Positions 27,082 to 38,523 of a stretch of DNA of 64,000 nucleotides are shown one piece after another; positions within the stretch are counted from its first letter, which is position 1, and every line of letters starts with the position of its first letter. The position numbers and the translations under genes were made by a program. The notes under the pieces were generated by a model that was not told the DNA's origin, searched no databases, and worked only from the letters and a program-made list of their open reading frames with translations. Source of the stretch: Muscardinus avellanarius (taxonomy: Eukaryota; Chordata; Mammalia; Rodentia; Gliridae); contig OY726573.1 in assembly GCA_963383645.1 (NCBI GenBank), forward strand, positions 20,436,845 to 20,500,844, in the 5' to 3' direction.

Positions 27082-27460
27082 TACTGGGGTTCCTAGAAGC
27101 CCTTCTACTTCCGGGCTAGGGATACACTCCCAGACCTATTTTTATATTTTTTTATTTGGAAACAGGGTCTCTTAAGCCAGCGCACGCAGCTGGCTTCGAA
27201 CCTGCACGATCCTCCTGTCTCCGCCTCCCGAGCGCAGGGATTACAAGCGTGCGCCACCACGCCCGGCTTGGGTAATGATTATTATCGTACTGGGTACCCA
27301 GGGGCGTTCAACCTCTGAACTATATCCCCTGCCCTGTTTCATTTTTTATTTGGAAACAGGGTCTCGATAAGTTGCTGAGGCTGTTCTGGAACCTGTGATC
27401 CTATCTCAGCCTCTCAAATACCGGGATTACAGGCGCGTGTGCCACCTCGCCCGGCTTGGC
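27032..27460 (-). repeat. Young B1-dID with (TG)n end, followed by an older copy
   Basis: Young copy 27032-27267 lies between ttgggtaat repeats (27023-27031 and 27268-27276). Its A-tail position is filled by about 25 TG units. An older copy runs 27280-27460 and borders the promoter region. Confidence 0.85.
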
Positions 27461-27669
27461 TGTTTTTAGTGCCTGTTTCCTCACGTGTCAGAGGAGGTTA
27501 ATAATATGTAATTCATAGTAAGCAAGCGCGTGCAAGTGTCTGGCACAGAGCGATCGTTTAGTAGTTAGCTTTTAGCGCAGGTGTAGCTATTTTGCAGCCT
27601 CAGACGTCGCGGGTTTCAGGGCCCGCCCCTTCTCACCAGGTTCCTCCGCACGCCGGCCTGCGTTCCTCC

Positions 27670-27687
27670 TGCCACCAGGGGGCAGCG
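27670..27687 (+). promoter_or_regulatory. CTCF-type motif in the NCBP3 promoter
   Basis: TGCCACCAGGGGGCAGCG contains the core CCACCAGGGGGC, a full match to the CTCF core consensus CCASYAGRKGGC, on the + strand about 150 bp upstream of the start codon. Confidence 0.7.
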
Positions 27688-27738
27688 GCACCGAGGGCGG
27701 CTCTTTTCTCTTTTTAGCCGGAACAGGCGACGCTCTAG

Positions 27739-28012
27739 ATGACGACTGCCGTCTCGGTGGCCCGCGGCGGCGGCGCTCTAGCCGGCGGGCGAGCAGGCGG
27801 GCTGTCGGCGGTGCGCCCGGCAGGCAGCGATGGCGGCCGTGCGCGGCCTTCGAGTGTCGGTGAAGGCGGAGGCCCCGGCGGGGCCGGCCTTGGGGCTCCC
27901 GTCGCCGGAGGCGGAGGCGGGCGTGGAGCGGGGCGAGCCGGAGCCCATGGAGGTGGAGGAGGGCGAGCTGGAGGTGGTGCCGGTGCGGCGCTCGCTGAGG
28001 GAGCTGGTCCCG
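27739..28012 (+). other. Upstream out-of-frame ATG overlapping the NCBP3 start
   Basis: An ATG at 27739, 91 bases before the NCBP3 start, opens a different frame that stays open through the rest of exon 1. Its context (TAGATGA) is poor: no purine at -3 and no G at +4. It counts only if transcription starts upstream of it. It looks like a leaky upstream ORF rather than a second protein. Confidence 0.4.
27830..28012 (+). CDS. NCBP3: NCBP3 coding exon 1
   Basis: 61 codons from the ATG to LRELVP, donor gtacgcg, inside the CpG island. It includes the acidic EPMEVEEGELEVV segment. Changes from human are few and conservative (Ala30, Glu33 and Val50 regions). Part of the 5' UTR lies directly upstream in the same exon. 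Confidence 0.96.
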
Positions 28013-31000
28013 GTACGCGGGGCGCGGAGGGCCGGCGGGGGCCGGGCCGAGCCCGGAGTGCGTGCCCGGGCGGGCAGAGCGGCCGAGGGCTGGGCCCGGC
28101 CGGCGGGGAGAGCGGGGCGCGGGCTGGAGACGGAGGGGACCCCGGGAGGGGCGGAGCGGAGCGCCGCGTCCGGGCTGCTGGTGGGTCCTGCTCCGGTGTC
28201 GCCAAACATGGCACTCGCTCTTTCTCCTGGGAGGGCCGGACCTGTCAGCAGCAAACACTGTGCTGCTGTTGTGACCTGAGGGGTGATCTTGCCCCCACGC
28301 CCCGCCACTGTTGTGTAGCACTTAACAACCGTGGCTTCGGCGTCTGACCCGCAGTGGTCCTTGATCTCTCTTTTACCACAACGGGGATGGTGAGTGGTGT
28401 TTTGCGTGTGGTTTGCTGGTCATATGCCCAGGTCTTAGAGCTGGTCTCAGGTCTGAATAGCTCAGTTTCACATATGACATGAACACATGAACTTTATTAT
28501 TATTTTTTTTACTACATATTAGCAAGACTTGCTTTTGATCTGAAGTTATGGGTGTTATGTGAAAAAGCTAAGAAGATAGCAACGAGTAATTGCGGTAACA
28601 GTGAATATAATTGTATTTTTCATTTATTACATTTTATCACTTAAGTGCCACTGCAGTTATTACATAGGCATACTCGTCCATCCATTCAGTTTAACATGTA
28701 GGTATTGCAACCTCCCTCTCCCAGTATATGTTAGGCATAGTCCTAGATGCTTGATCAAGATTAGACTTCCTCCTGGAGTTTTCTAGTAGGGGACACAAGC
28801 AAATAATTGATTTCCATTAACATTAAGTGCTGTGAAGAAAGTAAAACATGTTAATGGGATAGAAAGTACAGGGGCCAGAGGGCATGCAGAGCATGAGGCA
28901 GAGTGTGTTAAGATGGGCAGGGAGGTCCTCTGAGGTAGTGACATTCAAGATGAACCCTAATTGACAAAAAGGGACCGACTATGTGCAGACTGGAAGGGAA
29001 TGTACCCAGCAGGGCAACAGCAAGCACAAAGGCTCTGAGATGGGAACAAGATTGTTTTGTTATAGAAATGTTAAGTTCTGTAGCACAAAAGGGAGAGCAG
29101 AAAAGGAATAGGCAGATACCACAGAGAGCCCAGAAGTTGTCATGGAATCATACTTTCAGTTGATGGAATCACTTAAGGTTTGGGTAGGCTAATGTCTAAC
29201 AAGTCTTCTCCTTCCAGTGCTTGATTGCTACTATGTAGTCAGAGGGATGGGCCTAGTAGTAAGGGCTTGTCAGGGGTTGGAGAAGGAATGCTTTTTTGAA
29301 AAGAATGACTATTTGAAAAGAACCAGTTGTCAGGCGCCTTTTGTCATGGATTTTCTCTTAGTTGCTGTCAGCACTTCTTGCCCTTCTTTGTGTTAGGACA
29401 CAAGTAGAAGATATGAAAACAAGGCCGGCAGCTTCATCACAGGAATTGATGTCACTTCCAAGGTAAGACCACAGTTTGTTTTTTCATTTTGGTAAGTGGA
29501 TACTCTCAATGAACTTGGTCCTTAGGACTTAGGCAGAACAGTGAGAAAAAAAAAAAAAATCTCCTTTTTTCTTTTGTTGCTGAATTAAAGAAAAAAAATT
29601 TTAAATTTCTTGTTTTACAGTGATATCTTCATATATCCTGAAAACATCCAGGTAGCATTTTTGTATTCCTGTGTCCACAAAAAGATAAATTTGCTACCTT
29701 TCTATGCTTAACCATTTCCAAGGAAGAGTTCTGCACTGAAATATTTGTTTTGTTTGTTTTTTTGCAGTAGTGGGATTCAAACCTGAAGGTGCTCTACCCA
29801 GATATTTTTATTTTGAGACAAGATCTCACTTAAGTTGCTTAAGCTGGTTTGAATTTGTGATCTTCCTTCCTCCTGAGTCACTGAGGTTACAGACCTGTGC
29901 CTGTCTGGAAATGCTTTTTTAATTTAATGCTGTGCCTGTCCTTTAAAAGTGTTTCATTTATTTATTTGTTTGTTTGTTTATTTATTTATTTATTTTTGGT
30001 GCCAAGGATTGAACCTAAGGGCATTCTATCTCTGAGCTACATCCCCAGCCCTTCTTATTTTAAAACAGGGTCTCACTAAATTGTTGAAACTGGCCTCAAA
30101 TTTGTGATTCTCCTGTCACACTGGGGCACTCCTAAGTACTGGGATTATACCATTCCTTGTTTATTTCCACTTCAGGTAGAACAAACCATGAATAGCTCTT
30201 AGTACATACTGGGTCCTTAGTGAATGTCTTTATTTCTCACTGGTTAAAAACTTTGAAAAATAGTGTTTCCTGATTGTGTGTCTGTCTAAACCTTGAAGGC
30301 AAGTCAAGTGAATTATTCTCTGTACCTGAGAATATTTCTCCTTATCTAGTGATTGCTGTTGCCATAACATCATCTTCATTGCAACACTTTAGAGTGAAAC
30401 CTGTCATTTTCCTTATAAACTGTCAGTTTATATTTGTTGTTCTAAGCCATTTTTCTGATTTAAATGTGTCTGATTAAGTTTGGAACAGAATTTTGAATTA
30501 CAGTTTTGAATAGTAGTATTTATTGCTATATTGGATACCTAAAATAAATAAAAATAAATATGTTGTAATTACCATTTTATAGTTTACCTATGTCTCAGTC
30601 TGTCTCAGATTATTTAAAGGCCAAAAGAAAGAACTGATCATTTTCTGGACAAGAAAATAGTATAAAGTGAAAGTGTTTCCTTATTGTATTTGAGAAACAG
30701 ACTGTTCTTAGTCCTGCATCAGTCCCCTTATGTGAAACAGGTGTATGCGGAAAGAGCGGCAGTCCCAGAGTTGGTATTTAAATTGTCACTAAAGGAAAGT
30801 AGATTGTTGTTTGTACTAGGAAGACTTCAGTGAAGAGAACTAGCCTAACTATTGGGAAATAGCAAAAATGTTGCTGCTTTACCGACCCTCATAAGCTTTC
30901 TATAGTTAGATCTTCAATTAGTGTGGTAAAGTCAGTATACAATTAGAGAAGGATTCCTAACCGCCCGCAGGAAACAGCATTTGGATTTGTATTTATTTTA

Positions 31001-32802
31001 GCTTTTGGGAGAGACTTAACAAAACAAATTATTTTTTCATTGAAGCACCGATGCTTCTTGCACTTAAAAATGAAAACTGGTAATTCCATGGATACAAGGC
31101 TGGAATAGAGTGTCTTTGCTCCAGTGCTATTTTTAAACAGGGAACTAGCTTTAGGGAGTGGACTATTCAGGCAGATATAATGTAGAAGAGCATGGTAGGT
31201 GTGATTACCCTTTGCGATGTAAAGTGATAGTGGTGGTGAGAAGGCTGCTAGAAATAGCACTGGGATCAGAAGAGCTGCCCCCTTATCTAGAGCTAACCTA
31301 AGTTCCTCCAGCAAACCTTTTTTTTTCTTTTTTCTTTTCTTTTGCGTGGAACTGGGGGGTTGAACCCAGGGCCATTCTACCTTGAGCTATACTCTCAGCT
31401 CTATTTTTTATTCTTGATTTTGAGACAGGGTCTCACTAAGTTTCAGAGTGCCTCTCAAAGTAGTTGAGGCTGGTGGTGAACCTGCCATCATCCTGTCTCA
31501 GCCTTCTAAGTACTGAGAGTACAAGCTCTGCCACCACGCCCTGCTTCCAGCAAACCTTTTTACTTTCTTGTCCCTCGATTTCTGCATCTGGAAAATTGAG
31601 ATGCTAAGATTGTGTAGTTTTAATTTGTTGGTAAAATTGTCAATAATGTATGAAATGTCAGAAAACTTCGTAAACAAGTACTTACTGAATTTCTGCTACA
31701 TCCAGGCATTATGATAGGACAGAGGTGACTAGAAATTATAGCAGTGTTACTCTGTTGCCCTCATTAAGTGTGATATCTAATTTTCTGCAAAACTCAATGA
31801 AGTTATAGTGTTGCTTTATTTTTCTGATTTATTTTAAGGGTGTCACTGATGCTTCATGTTGTACTTATAATTAAACTTTCTTCCTCCATGTTTTACCTCT
31901 TTGACTTTTCCTATACTTTCTAGGAAGCAATTGAAAAGAAAGAACAGCGAGCCAAGCGCTTTCATTTTCGATCAGAAGTAAATCTTGCCCAGAGAAATGT
32001 AGCCTTGGACCGAGACATGATGAAGAAAGGTACAGAATACTTTGGGAAGAATTTCTCACATTTCCCCAGAGAGTGACTTTTCCCTTCTCTGCCTAAGTAT
32101 ACTTCCAAAGGAAGAGACTTGTGAAGTCCCCGCTAGGAGGTCATCTGTTGAAAGCTGAGGTTTCAGCTCCAGCTCAGATGTTAGATGTATAAAAAGAGAG
32201 ATTGTCTTCTCTGAGGAAGCCTAGAGAAAGTTTCCAGTTAGTGGGAGAGACAGGAGTACCTGCACCCATTTTCTGCTTTTAACATAGAGATACTAACTTT
32301 TGTTGGCCTTTAAATGTAGTAGTATATCACAGTGAGACCTTCTTTTGGGGAATTGGAGCAATTTTGGGATTGGTGTGGGAAACCTTTTTCTTTTTTTTTT
32401 TTTTTTTTTCAGTACCGGAGATGGAACCCAGGGGCATTCTAACTTCGAGCTACACTCTCAATCCTATTTTTTATTTTTTATTTTGAAACAGGGTCTCGCT
32501 GAGTTGCAAAAGGCCTCTCTAAGTAGCTGAGGCTGGCCGCGAACCGTGATCCTCCCGTCTCAGCCTTCCAAATGCTGGGATTACAAGTATGTGCCACCAC
32601 ACCAAGTTTGAAACCTATTGAAACTTTTATTGATAACATGAGTAAATAGTAAATACAAACCACCCAGTAATAGCCTGTTGTAAGAGCTAAGGTTTTAAAC
32701 CTTCCCTACAGTTGGACTCATTACCTCATATTATTTTTGTGGGTTTTATTTTTTATACTTTTATTAGTAGCTTGCAATTATATATCATATTGATATTCAA
32801 AG

Positions 32803-32843
<41 letters not shown>

Positions 32844-34262
32844 TCACTTTGGATATTTCCTTCCAAATCCCGTCCTTTCCCCTCCTCCTTCCCTGTATGT
32901 ATTAGTGAGATTGATAGTGACACCTTCCTAATGGACATAACATTATTTAAACTGTTTTTTCTCCATCTTCCTTTTTACTCTTCTCTTGTCCCTTCCCCAA
33001 TCCCCTTGCGTTATTCAATTGTTCTCTATCCCTCAGTGGTGAACACTTGTGTAGCATGTGTGTGACCCTGGGTTTGACTGTCCAGCACTGTTTTATTAGA
33101 GTATTTTGCTTCTAGAACTCACCCTGAGTTATATATAGTAATTTGCCCAGTGTTACTAAAGCAATTTATAAATAAAAGAGAAAATTATTCCTTTTTAGTG
33201 AGTCTACATCCTATTCCACTCCAATGTAAATCCATGAATGCAAAAAGCCTCCCTCTGTCGATTTGCAAATTTGGATGTTTATAAAGGGTTCACTGGGCAG
33301 CCCTCTAAATGCATGTTAAAGGTCTGCTGTGTTCCATGAGTTTCTCCAGCCTTGCTTGATTGATAAAAGCAAAAGCTCAGTAAACATGGGGAATGAATGA
33401 AAGCATAGCTTCTACTTGTTGGAACTTGCTTTCTTACCAGGCAGTGTGTTAAGCTTATTACATATTTATTTCTTATAGCACACCTATGAAGAATATTTTT
33501 TCACTGTTTTGCAAAAGAGGAAGGCTCTGGAAGTCCGATATATTCCCTGGGGCTACACAGCTAGTAAAAGTAGTCAGGATTCCAATCCAGGATTATCTGA
33601 TTTTAAAGTCTTGCTCTGTTATTGTAATTCCTTTGCTCTGTTAGTGTGTAAAATATGATATGATACTATAGACCCAAACTGTCCCTCCTCAGTCAGACTT
33701 AGTAGATGAGTAGCTTAGTTGCAGAGCTCAACTCTGGAAGCTGCTTGACTCTTTCCTGCATTGTGAGTTCCTTGTGGGAAATATGACCTTACTTTCTTTG
33801 CTGGCTGGAGTACCAGGTATATGCTTGAATGGATTTCTGTTTCAGGAAAAGTCCATTGAAGGCCAGGAACAGCTGTGCAGCGTGGCGTGCATGGGCTTGC
33901 ACCATTTGGGCCAAGCAGACCTCTGAGTTCTCTCTCACATCTCAACCTTGGAGGCCCCATAAAGCAAACGTACCTGTTGGCTTCTAGCCCCCACTTCTGA
34001 TACTGCCTTTTCCTCTGCTCATGCTCTTCCTTGTTCCATACCTCATCTCGTTCCAATGTCCCTTCCTCCATAAAGCATCCCAGTGGCACACTCAGAATTC
34101 TTTCCCATTTCTGTTACAGCTCTTTCAGAGTGGCAAACACTTCTGAATCCTGTTCTCAGTTCCTTGTGACTAAGACATTATTGAAACTTTTTTTTAAAAT
34201 CTCAATTTCTTTGTCAGAACCCAGGGGCATTATACCTCTGAGCTACATCCCCAGCCCTTTAC

Positions 34263-34293
<31 letters not shown>

Positions 34294-34921
34294 TTGTTGT
34301 ACTGGGAATGGAACCCAGGGGTATTCTACCTCCAAGCTATACCCCCAGCTCTATTTTTTTATTCTTTATTTTGAAACAGGGTCTCACTGAGTTGCAAAGG
34401 GCCTCACTAATTAGTGGCTGAGGTTGGTTGTGAACTGTGATCCTCCTGTCTCAGCTTTCCAAATGCTGGGATTACAAGTGTGCGCCACCATGCCTGGCTT
34501 ATTCTTTATTTTAAAACAAGGTCTCATTAAGTTGCAGAGGGGCCTCACTAAGTAGCTGAGGCTGGCCCTGAACCCGTGATCCTCCTGCTTCAGCCTCCCA
34601 AGTACTGGGATTACAAGGGTGTGTCACCACGCCCCCCTATTTTAATTTTGAAACAGGGTCTAAGTTGATGAAAGTCTCACTAGTTGTTGAGGCTGTCCAT
34701 GAACCTGTGATCCTCCTGTGTCAGCCTCCCAAGTACTGGGATAACAAGTATGCGTTATCACGCCTGGTTTATTCTTCTTTATTTTGAAACAGGGTCTAAG
34801 TTGCAGAGGGCTCACTAACTAGTTGAGGCTGGCTGCAAACCTGCAATCCTCCTGTCTCAGCCTCCTAAATACTGGGATTACAAGCATGCACCACCATGCC
34901 CAGCTTCAGAAGATATTTCAT

Positions 34922-34953
<32 letters not shown>

Positions 34954-35021
34954 TGGTACTGGGAATGGAACCCAGGGGCCTTTTACCTCTGGGCTGCACT
35001 CCCAGACCTACTATATATATG

Positions 35022-35057
<36 letters not shown>

Positions 35058-38000
35058 CCTGGAAGCCCTTCTACCTCCGGGCTCCACTCCCAGACACCTA
35101 TTTTGTATTTTTATTTGGAAACAGGGTCTCTTAAGCCAGCGCACCTGCCTGGCTTCGAACCTGCGCGATCCTCCTGTCTCTGCCTCCCAAGCGCGGGGAT
35201 TACAAGCGTGCGCCACCACGCCCGGCTATTTTTTTTTTTTTTTTGAAACAGGGTCTCTTAAGCCAGCTGAGGGTGGCTTCGAATCTGCATGATCCTCCTG
35301 TCTCAGCCTCCCAAGTGCGGGGATTACAAGCGTGCGCCACCACGCCCAGCTATTTATTTTTTTATTTGGAAAGAGTCTTGCTAAATTGCTAAGAGCCTAA
35401 GTTGCTGAGGCAGGCTTCAAACCTGCGATCTTCCTGTCTCAGCCTCTCAATTACTGGGATTACAAGTGTGCCTCACCACACTCAGCTTCTGAAGATATTT
35501 CTAAAAAAGCATTCATCCTGGGATGTCAGCTGGGGAAGGTTATTAATTTTAAGATGTAAACTTATAGCTGGGCCTGGTGGCACACCCTTGTAATCCTAAT
35601 ACTTGAGAGGTTGCGACAGGAGGATCATGGTTCACAGACACCTTCCACAACTTAGTGAAACCCTGCTTCAAAATAAAGAATAAAAAAACAGGGCTGAGGA
35701 TGTAGTAGCTTGAAGGGAGAATGCCCCCTGGGTTCAACCCCTAGTACAGGAAAAAAAAAAAAAAGATGTAACCTTAAAAATGCACCTTAGCTGGGTGTGG
35801 TGGCGCACGCTTGCAATCCTAGTACTTGGGAGGCTGAGACAGGAGGATTGCACAGGTTCGAAGCCAGCCTCAGCTACTTAGTGAGGCTCTCAGCAACTTA
35901 GACCCTGTTTCCTAATTAAAAAAAATAGGTCTGGGAATGTAGCCCAAAGGTAGAAAGCCTCTGGGTTCCATCCCCAACACCAAAAAAAAAAAAAAAAAAG
36001 TACCTTAGACTAGACTAGGCATGGTGTGTCTATAATCCCAGTATTTAGGAGGCTGAAACAGGAGGATTACAAGTTTGAGGCAGGTCTCACCAATGTAAGC
36101 AAGACCTATTTCAAAATAAAAAGAGCTGGGGTATAGTTCAGAGATAGGGCACCCCTGGGTTCAGTCCCCCATGCTGCAAAAAGAAAAAGTGCATCTTAGA
36201 CAGGATGGCCTAAAATGGTGTCCCTGAACCCTGAGGAACCCTGCTGCCCAACTCAGATCAACTTAAGTTAGAATTGTGGGTAGGTGGGTTAGATAAGTCT
36301 GGAGGTATTGTTTTTTATTTTCCCAAGTAGTTTTACTGTGCAGTGGGATTGAGAACTCCTGATTTTGTGGTTTTGAGCAAAGGTTTTGAAGCCCAACTGC
36401 CTGGTTTAATGACCTATCATTTTCTAGCTCTATGGCCTTGAGCAAGTTATTTAGTCTCTAGGGACCTTGATTTCCTCATCTGGAAAGGCAGATAATGGGA
36501 GTTCAGACAGAGTTGTTGGAGGCTCTAGTAAAATGTTATAATATTTAGAATGGTGCTTGGTACATAGTAAGTGCCCAGGAAATGTTAGTTTTCATAATTA
36601 TCTGGCATTTTCTTTTCCCTCCTCTTTTCTTTTTTGTGGTAGTGGGGATGGAACCTGATGGCATTCTACGTCTGAGATACACTTCCAGCCTGGTTTTATT
36701 TTTTACATTTGAAACAGGGTTCACTAACTGAGACTAGCCTCAAACCTGTGATCTTACTGTCTCAGCCTTTTCAGTACTAGGATTATAGCCACGTCTTCCC
36801 ACGCCCAGCTTCTTTCCTAATAGCACTTGGCTAACATTTTCTTAATTTTTTTTTTTTTTTTTAACTAGGGACTAAACCTAGGGGCATTTTACCTCTTGAG
36901 ATATACCCCCGGCCCTTTTTATTATTTGTTTTGAAACAAGGTCCTACTACTTTGCTGTGAGCCTCACTAAGTTGCTGAGGCTGGTCTTTAACTTGTGATC
37001 CTCCTATCTCAGCTTTCCAAGGCTGAGATTCTCCTTTTTTTTTCTTTTTTTCTTTTTTTTTTTTTTTTTTTGTAGGTCTTGGGATGGAACCCAGGGGCAT
37101 TCTATCTCCAGGGAGTGTTCCCTGCCCTATTTTTTATTCTTTATTTTGAAAAAGGGTCTCACTAAGTTACGGAGTGCCTCACTAAGTAGCTGAGGCTGTT
37201 TGAGAAATGCGATCCTCCAGTTTCAGCCTCCCAAATGCTGGGATTACAAACCTGTGCCACCACGTCCGGCTTGAGATCCTTCTATCTCAGCCTTCCACCA
37301 TGCCTGGCCACATTTTCTTCTAAGCAGTCGTCTTAGAGACCAAGCCTCTTGGGAAAATGGGGAAGTTGGAATAAACATCTTGACTCCTGTAGCCACACCA
37401 GGCATCAAGTTATTTATTCTTATTATTAACAAAAATAACAAAAGATATCATTTGTTAAATGGTTACTGTGTTCCAGCTGTTATGTGTATGGTTAACTTTG
37501 TTTCAGCAATTCTCTGAGAGGAAAGTATTTGTCATTTCCATTTTACTGATGAGAAAGCTAATGTGCTCTGAGGCTGAGAAACTTATGGTCCTTTAGGTAG
37601 GTAAGTAGCAAGGCTGGGACCTGGAGGCTGGGCTGACAGAAGCCTGTGTTCCTATCACTCTACCAGCATTCAAGGAAACCATTTGGGACATGCTACTTCA
37701 GACTGTTCTGTATCAAGAGTGATTTGCTTACACACACAATTTGACTTACTGCTTTTAAATGACTTGGAGGTCATCTAGACCCACTTCCTGCATAGTACTG
37801 CAGGCCCTTGGCTAAGTTCCTCTGCTTGAATATCTAGTGGTGACATAAGAACCATTTGTGAGGCAGACGTCTTTGGATATTTCCTTGTGTTAAGCATTGC
37901 TTTCTAGGGATTTCTGACTGATGATTGCAGTATGACTCCTAGAACAACATTGCTAGTTTGTTTCTTTATTCATACAATAACCCTTGAAGTGATGGAAGTA

Positions 38001-38492
38001 CAGGTTTACTGGCCCTTCTCTAAACTTCCTTCACAGGACATGACTTTCAGGGCTCCCTTTTCTACCCTTTCCAGTTTCTGAATGCCTTTCCTAAGAAGAG
38101 ATGTAGATTCCAGAAATGGTTGGATTCATGGAGAGAGACATGACTATTGCCAACTTGTCATCTGTCTGATTGGTTCATAATATTATACTTGGCTTCTGCT
38201 TACGCAGGTCTTTTCTTTAGGAATTGGCCTATCAGAACAGACTTTTTCATGTTGTACTTGAAGCACTTTAAAAATTATTATTATTAGCCGGGCGTGGTGG
38301 CGCACGCTTGTAATCCCCGCGCTTGGGAGGCGGAGACAGGAGGATTGCGCAGGTTCGAAGCTAACCACGCTGGCGTAAGAGACCCTGTTTCAAAAATATA
38401 AAATAGGTCTGGCAGTGTAGCCCGGAGGTAGAAGGGCTTCCAGGAACCCCAATACCACCAAAAAAATTATTATTATTATTTTATTATTATTA

Positions 38493-38523
<31 letters not shown>

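Larger units (their letters stand above)
19536..27589. other. CAMKK1-NCBP3 intergenic region
   Basis: About 8 kb between the CAMKK1 cleavage site and the NCBP3 CpG island. No gene recognised. Repeat-poor stretches are 19561-19920, 20470-20985, 21070-21700, 22125-22520, 24265-24720 and 25480-26150 (with a MIR at about 25700-25830). A GC-neutral 130 bp at 27460-27590 leads into the promoter. Confidence 0.8.
27590..28320 (+). promoter_or_regulatory. NCBP3: CpG-island promoter and 5' region of NCBP3
   Basis: The most GC- and CpG-dense block of the window, covering the presumed start site, exon 1 and the beginning of intron 1. It contains a GC-box-like gcccgcccc at 27621-27629, a CTCF-type motif at 27670-27687 and a pyrimidine run ctcttttctcttttt at about 27701-27715 that could be a TCT/TOP-like initiator. 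No TATA box is seen. The exact start site cannot be fixed from sequence; between about 27650 and 27735 is my estimate. Confidence 0.85.
29463..31923 (+). other. NCBP3 intron 2
   Basis: SINEs at 29740-29905 (-), 29960-30150 (-) and 31318-31545 (-). 30160-31310 is over 1.1 kb of AT-rich sequence with no recognised element. 31546-31923 is likewise unclassified, apart from an L2-like hint at about 31665-31760. Confidence 0.75.

Noticed and set aside
27587..28347. Several long open frames on both strands across the CpG island (up to 244 codons)
   Set aside because: High GC content removes stop codons from all frames. The translations are Arg/Pro/Gly-rich with no domain, and only the MAAVRG frame continues into the spliced NCBP3 exons.
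34196..35490. Regularly spaced repeats that could suggest a CRISPR array or satellite
   Set aside because: Units are SINE heads and tails of variable length and divergence, with A/T-rich joints and target duplications. The setting is a mammalian intron.
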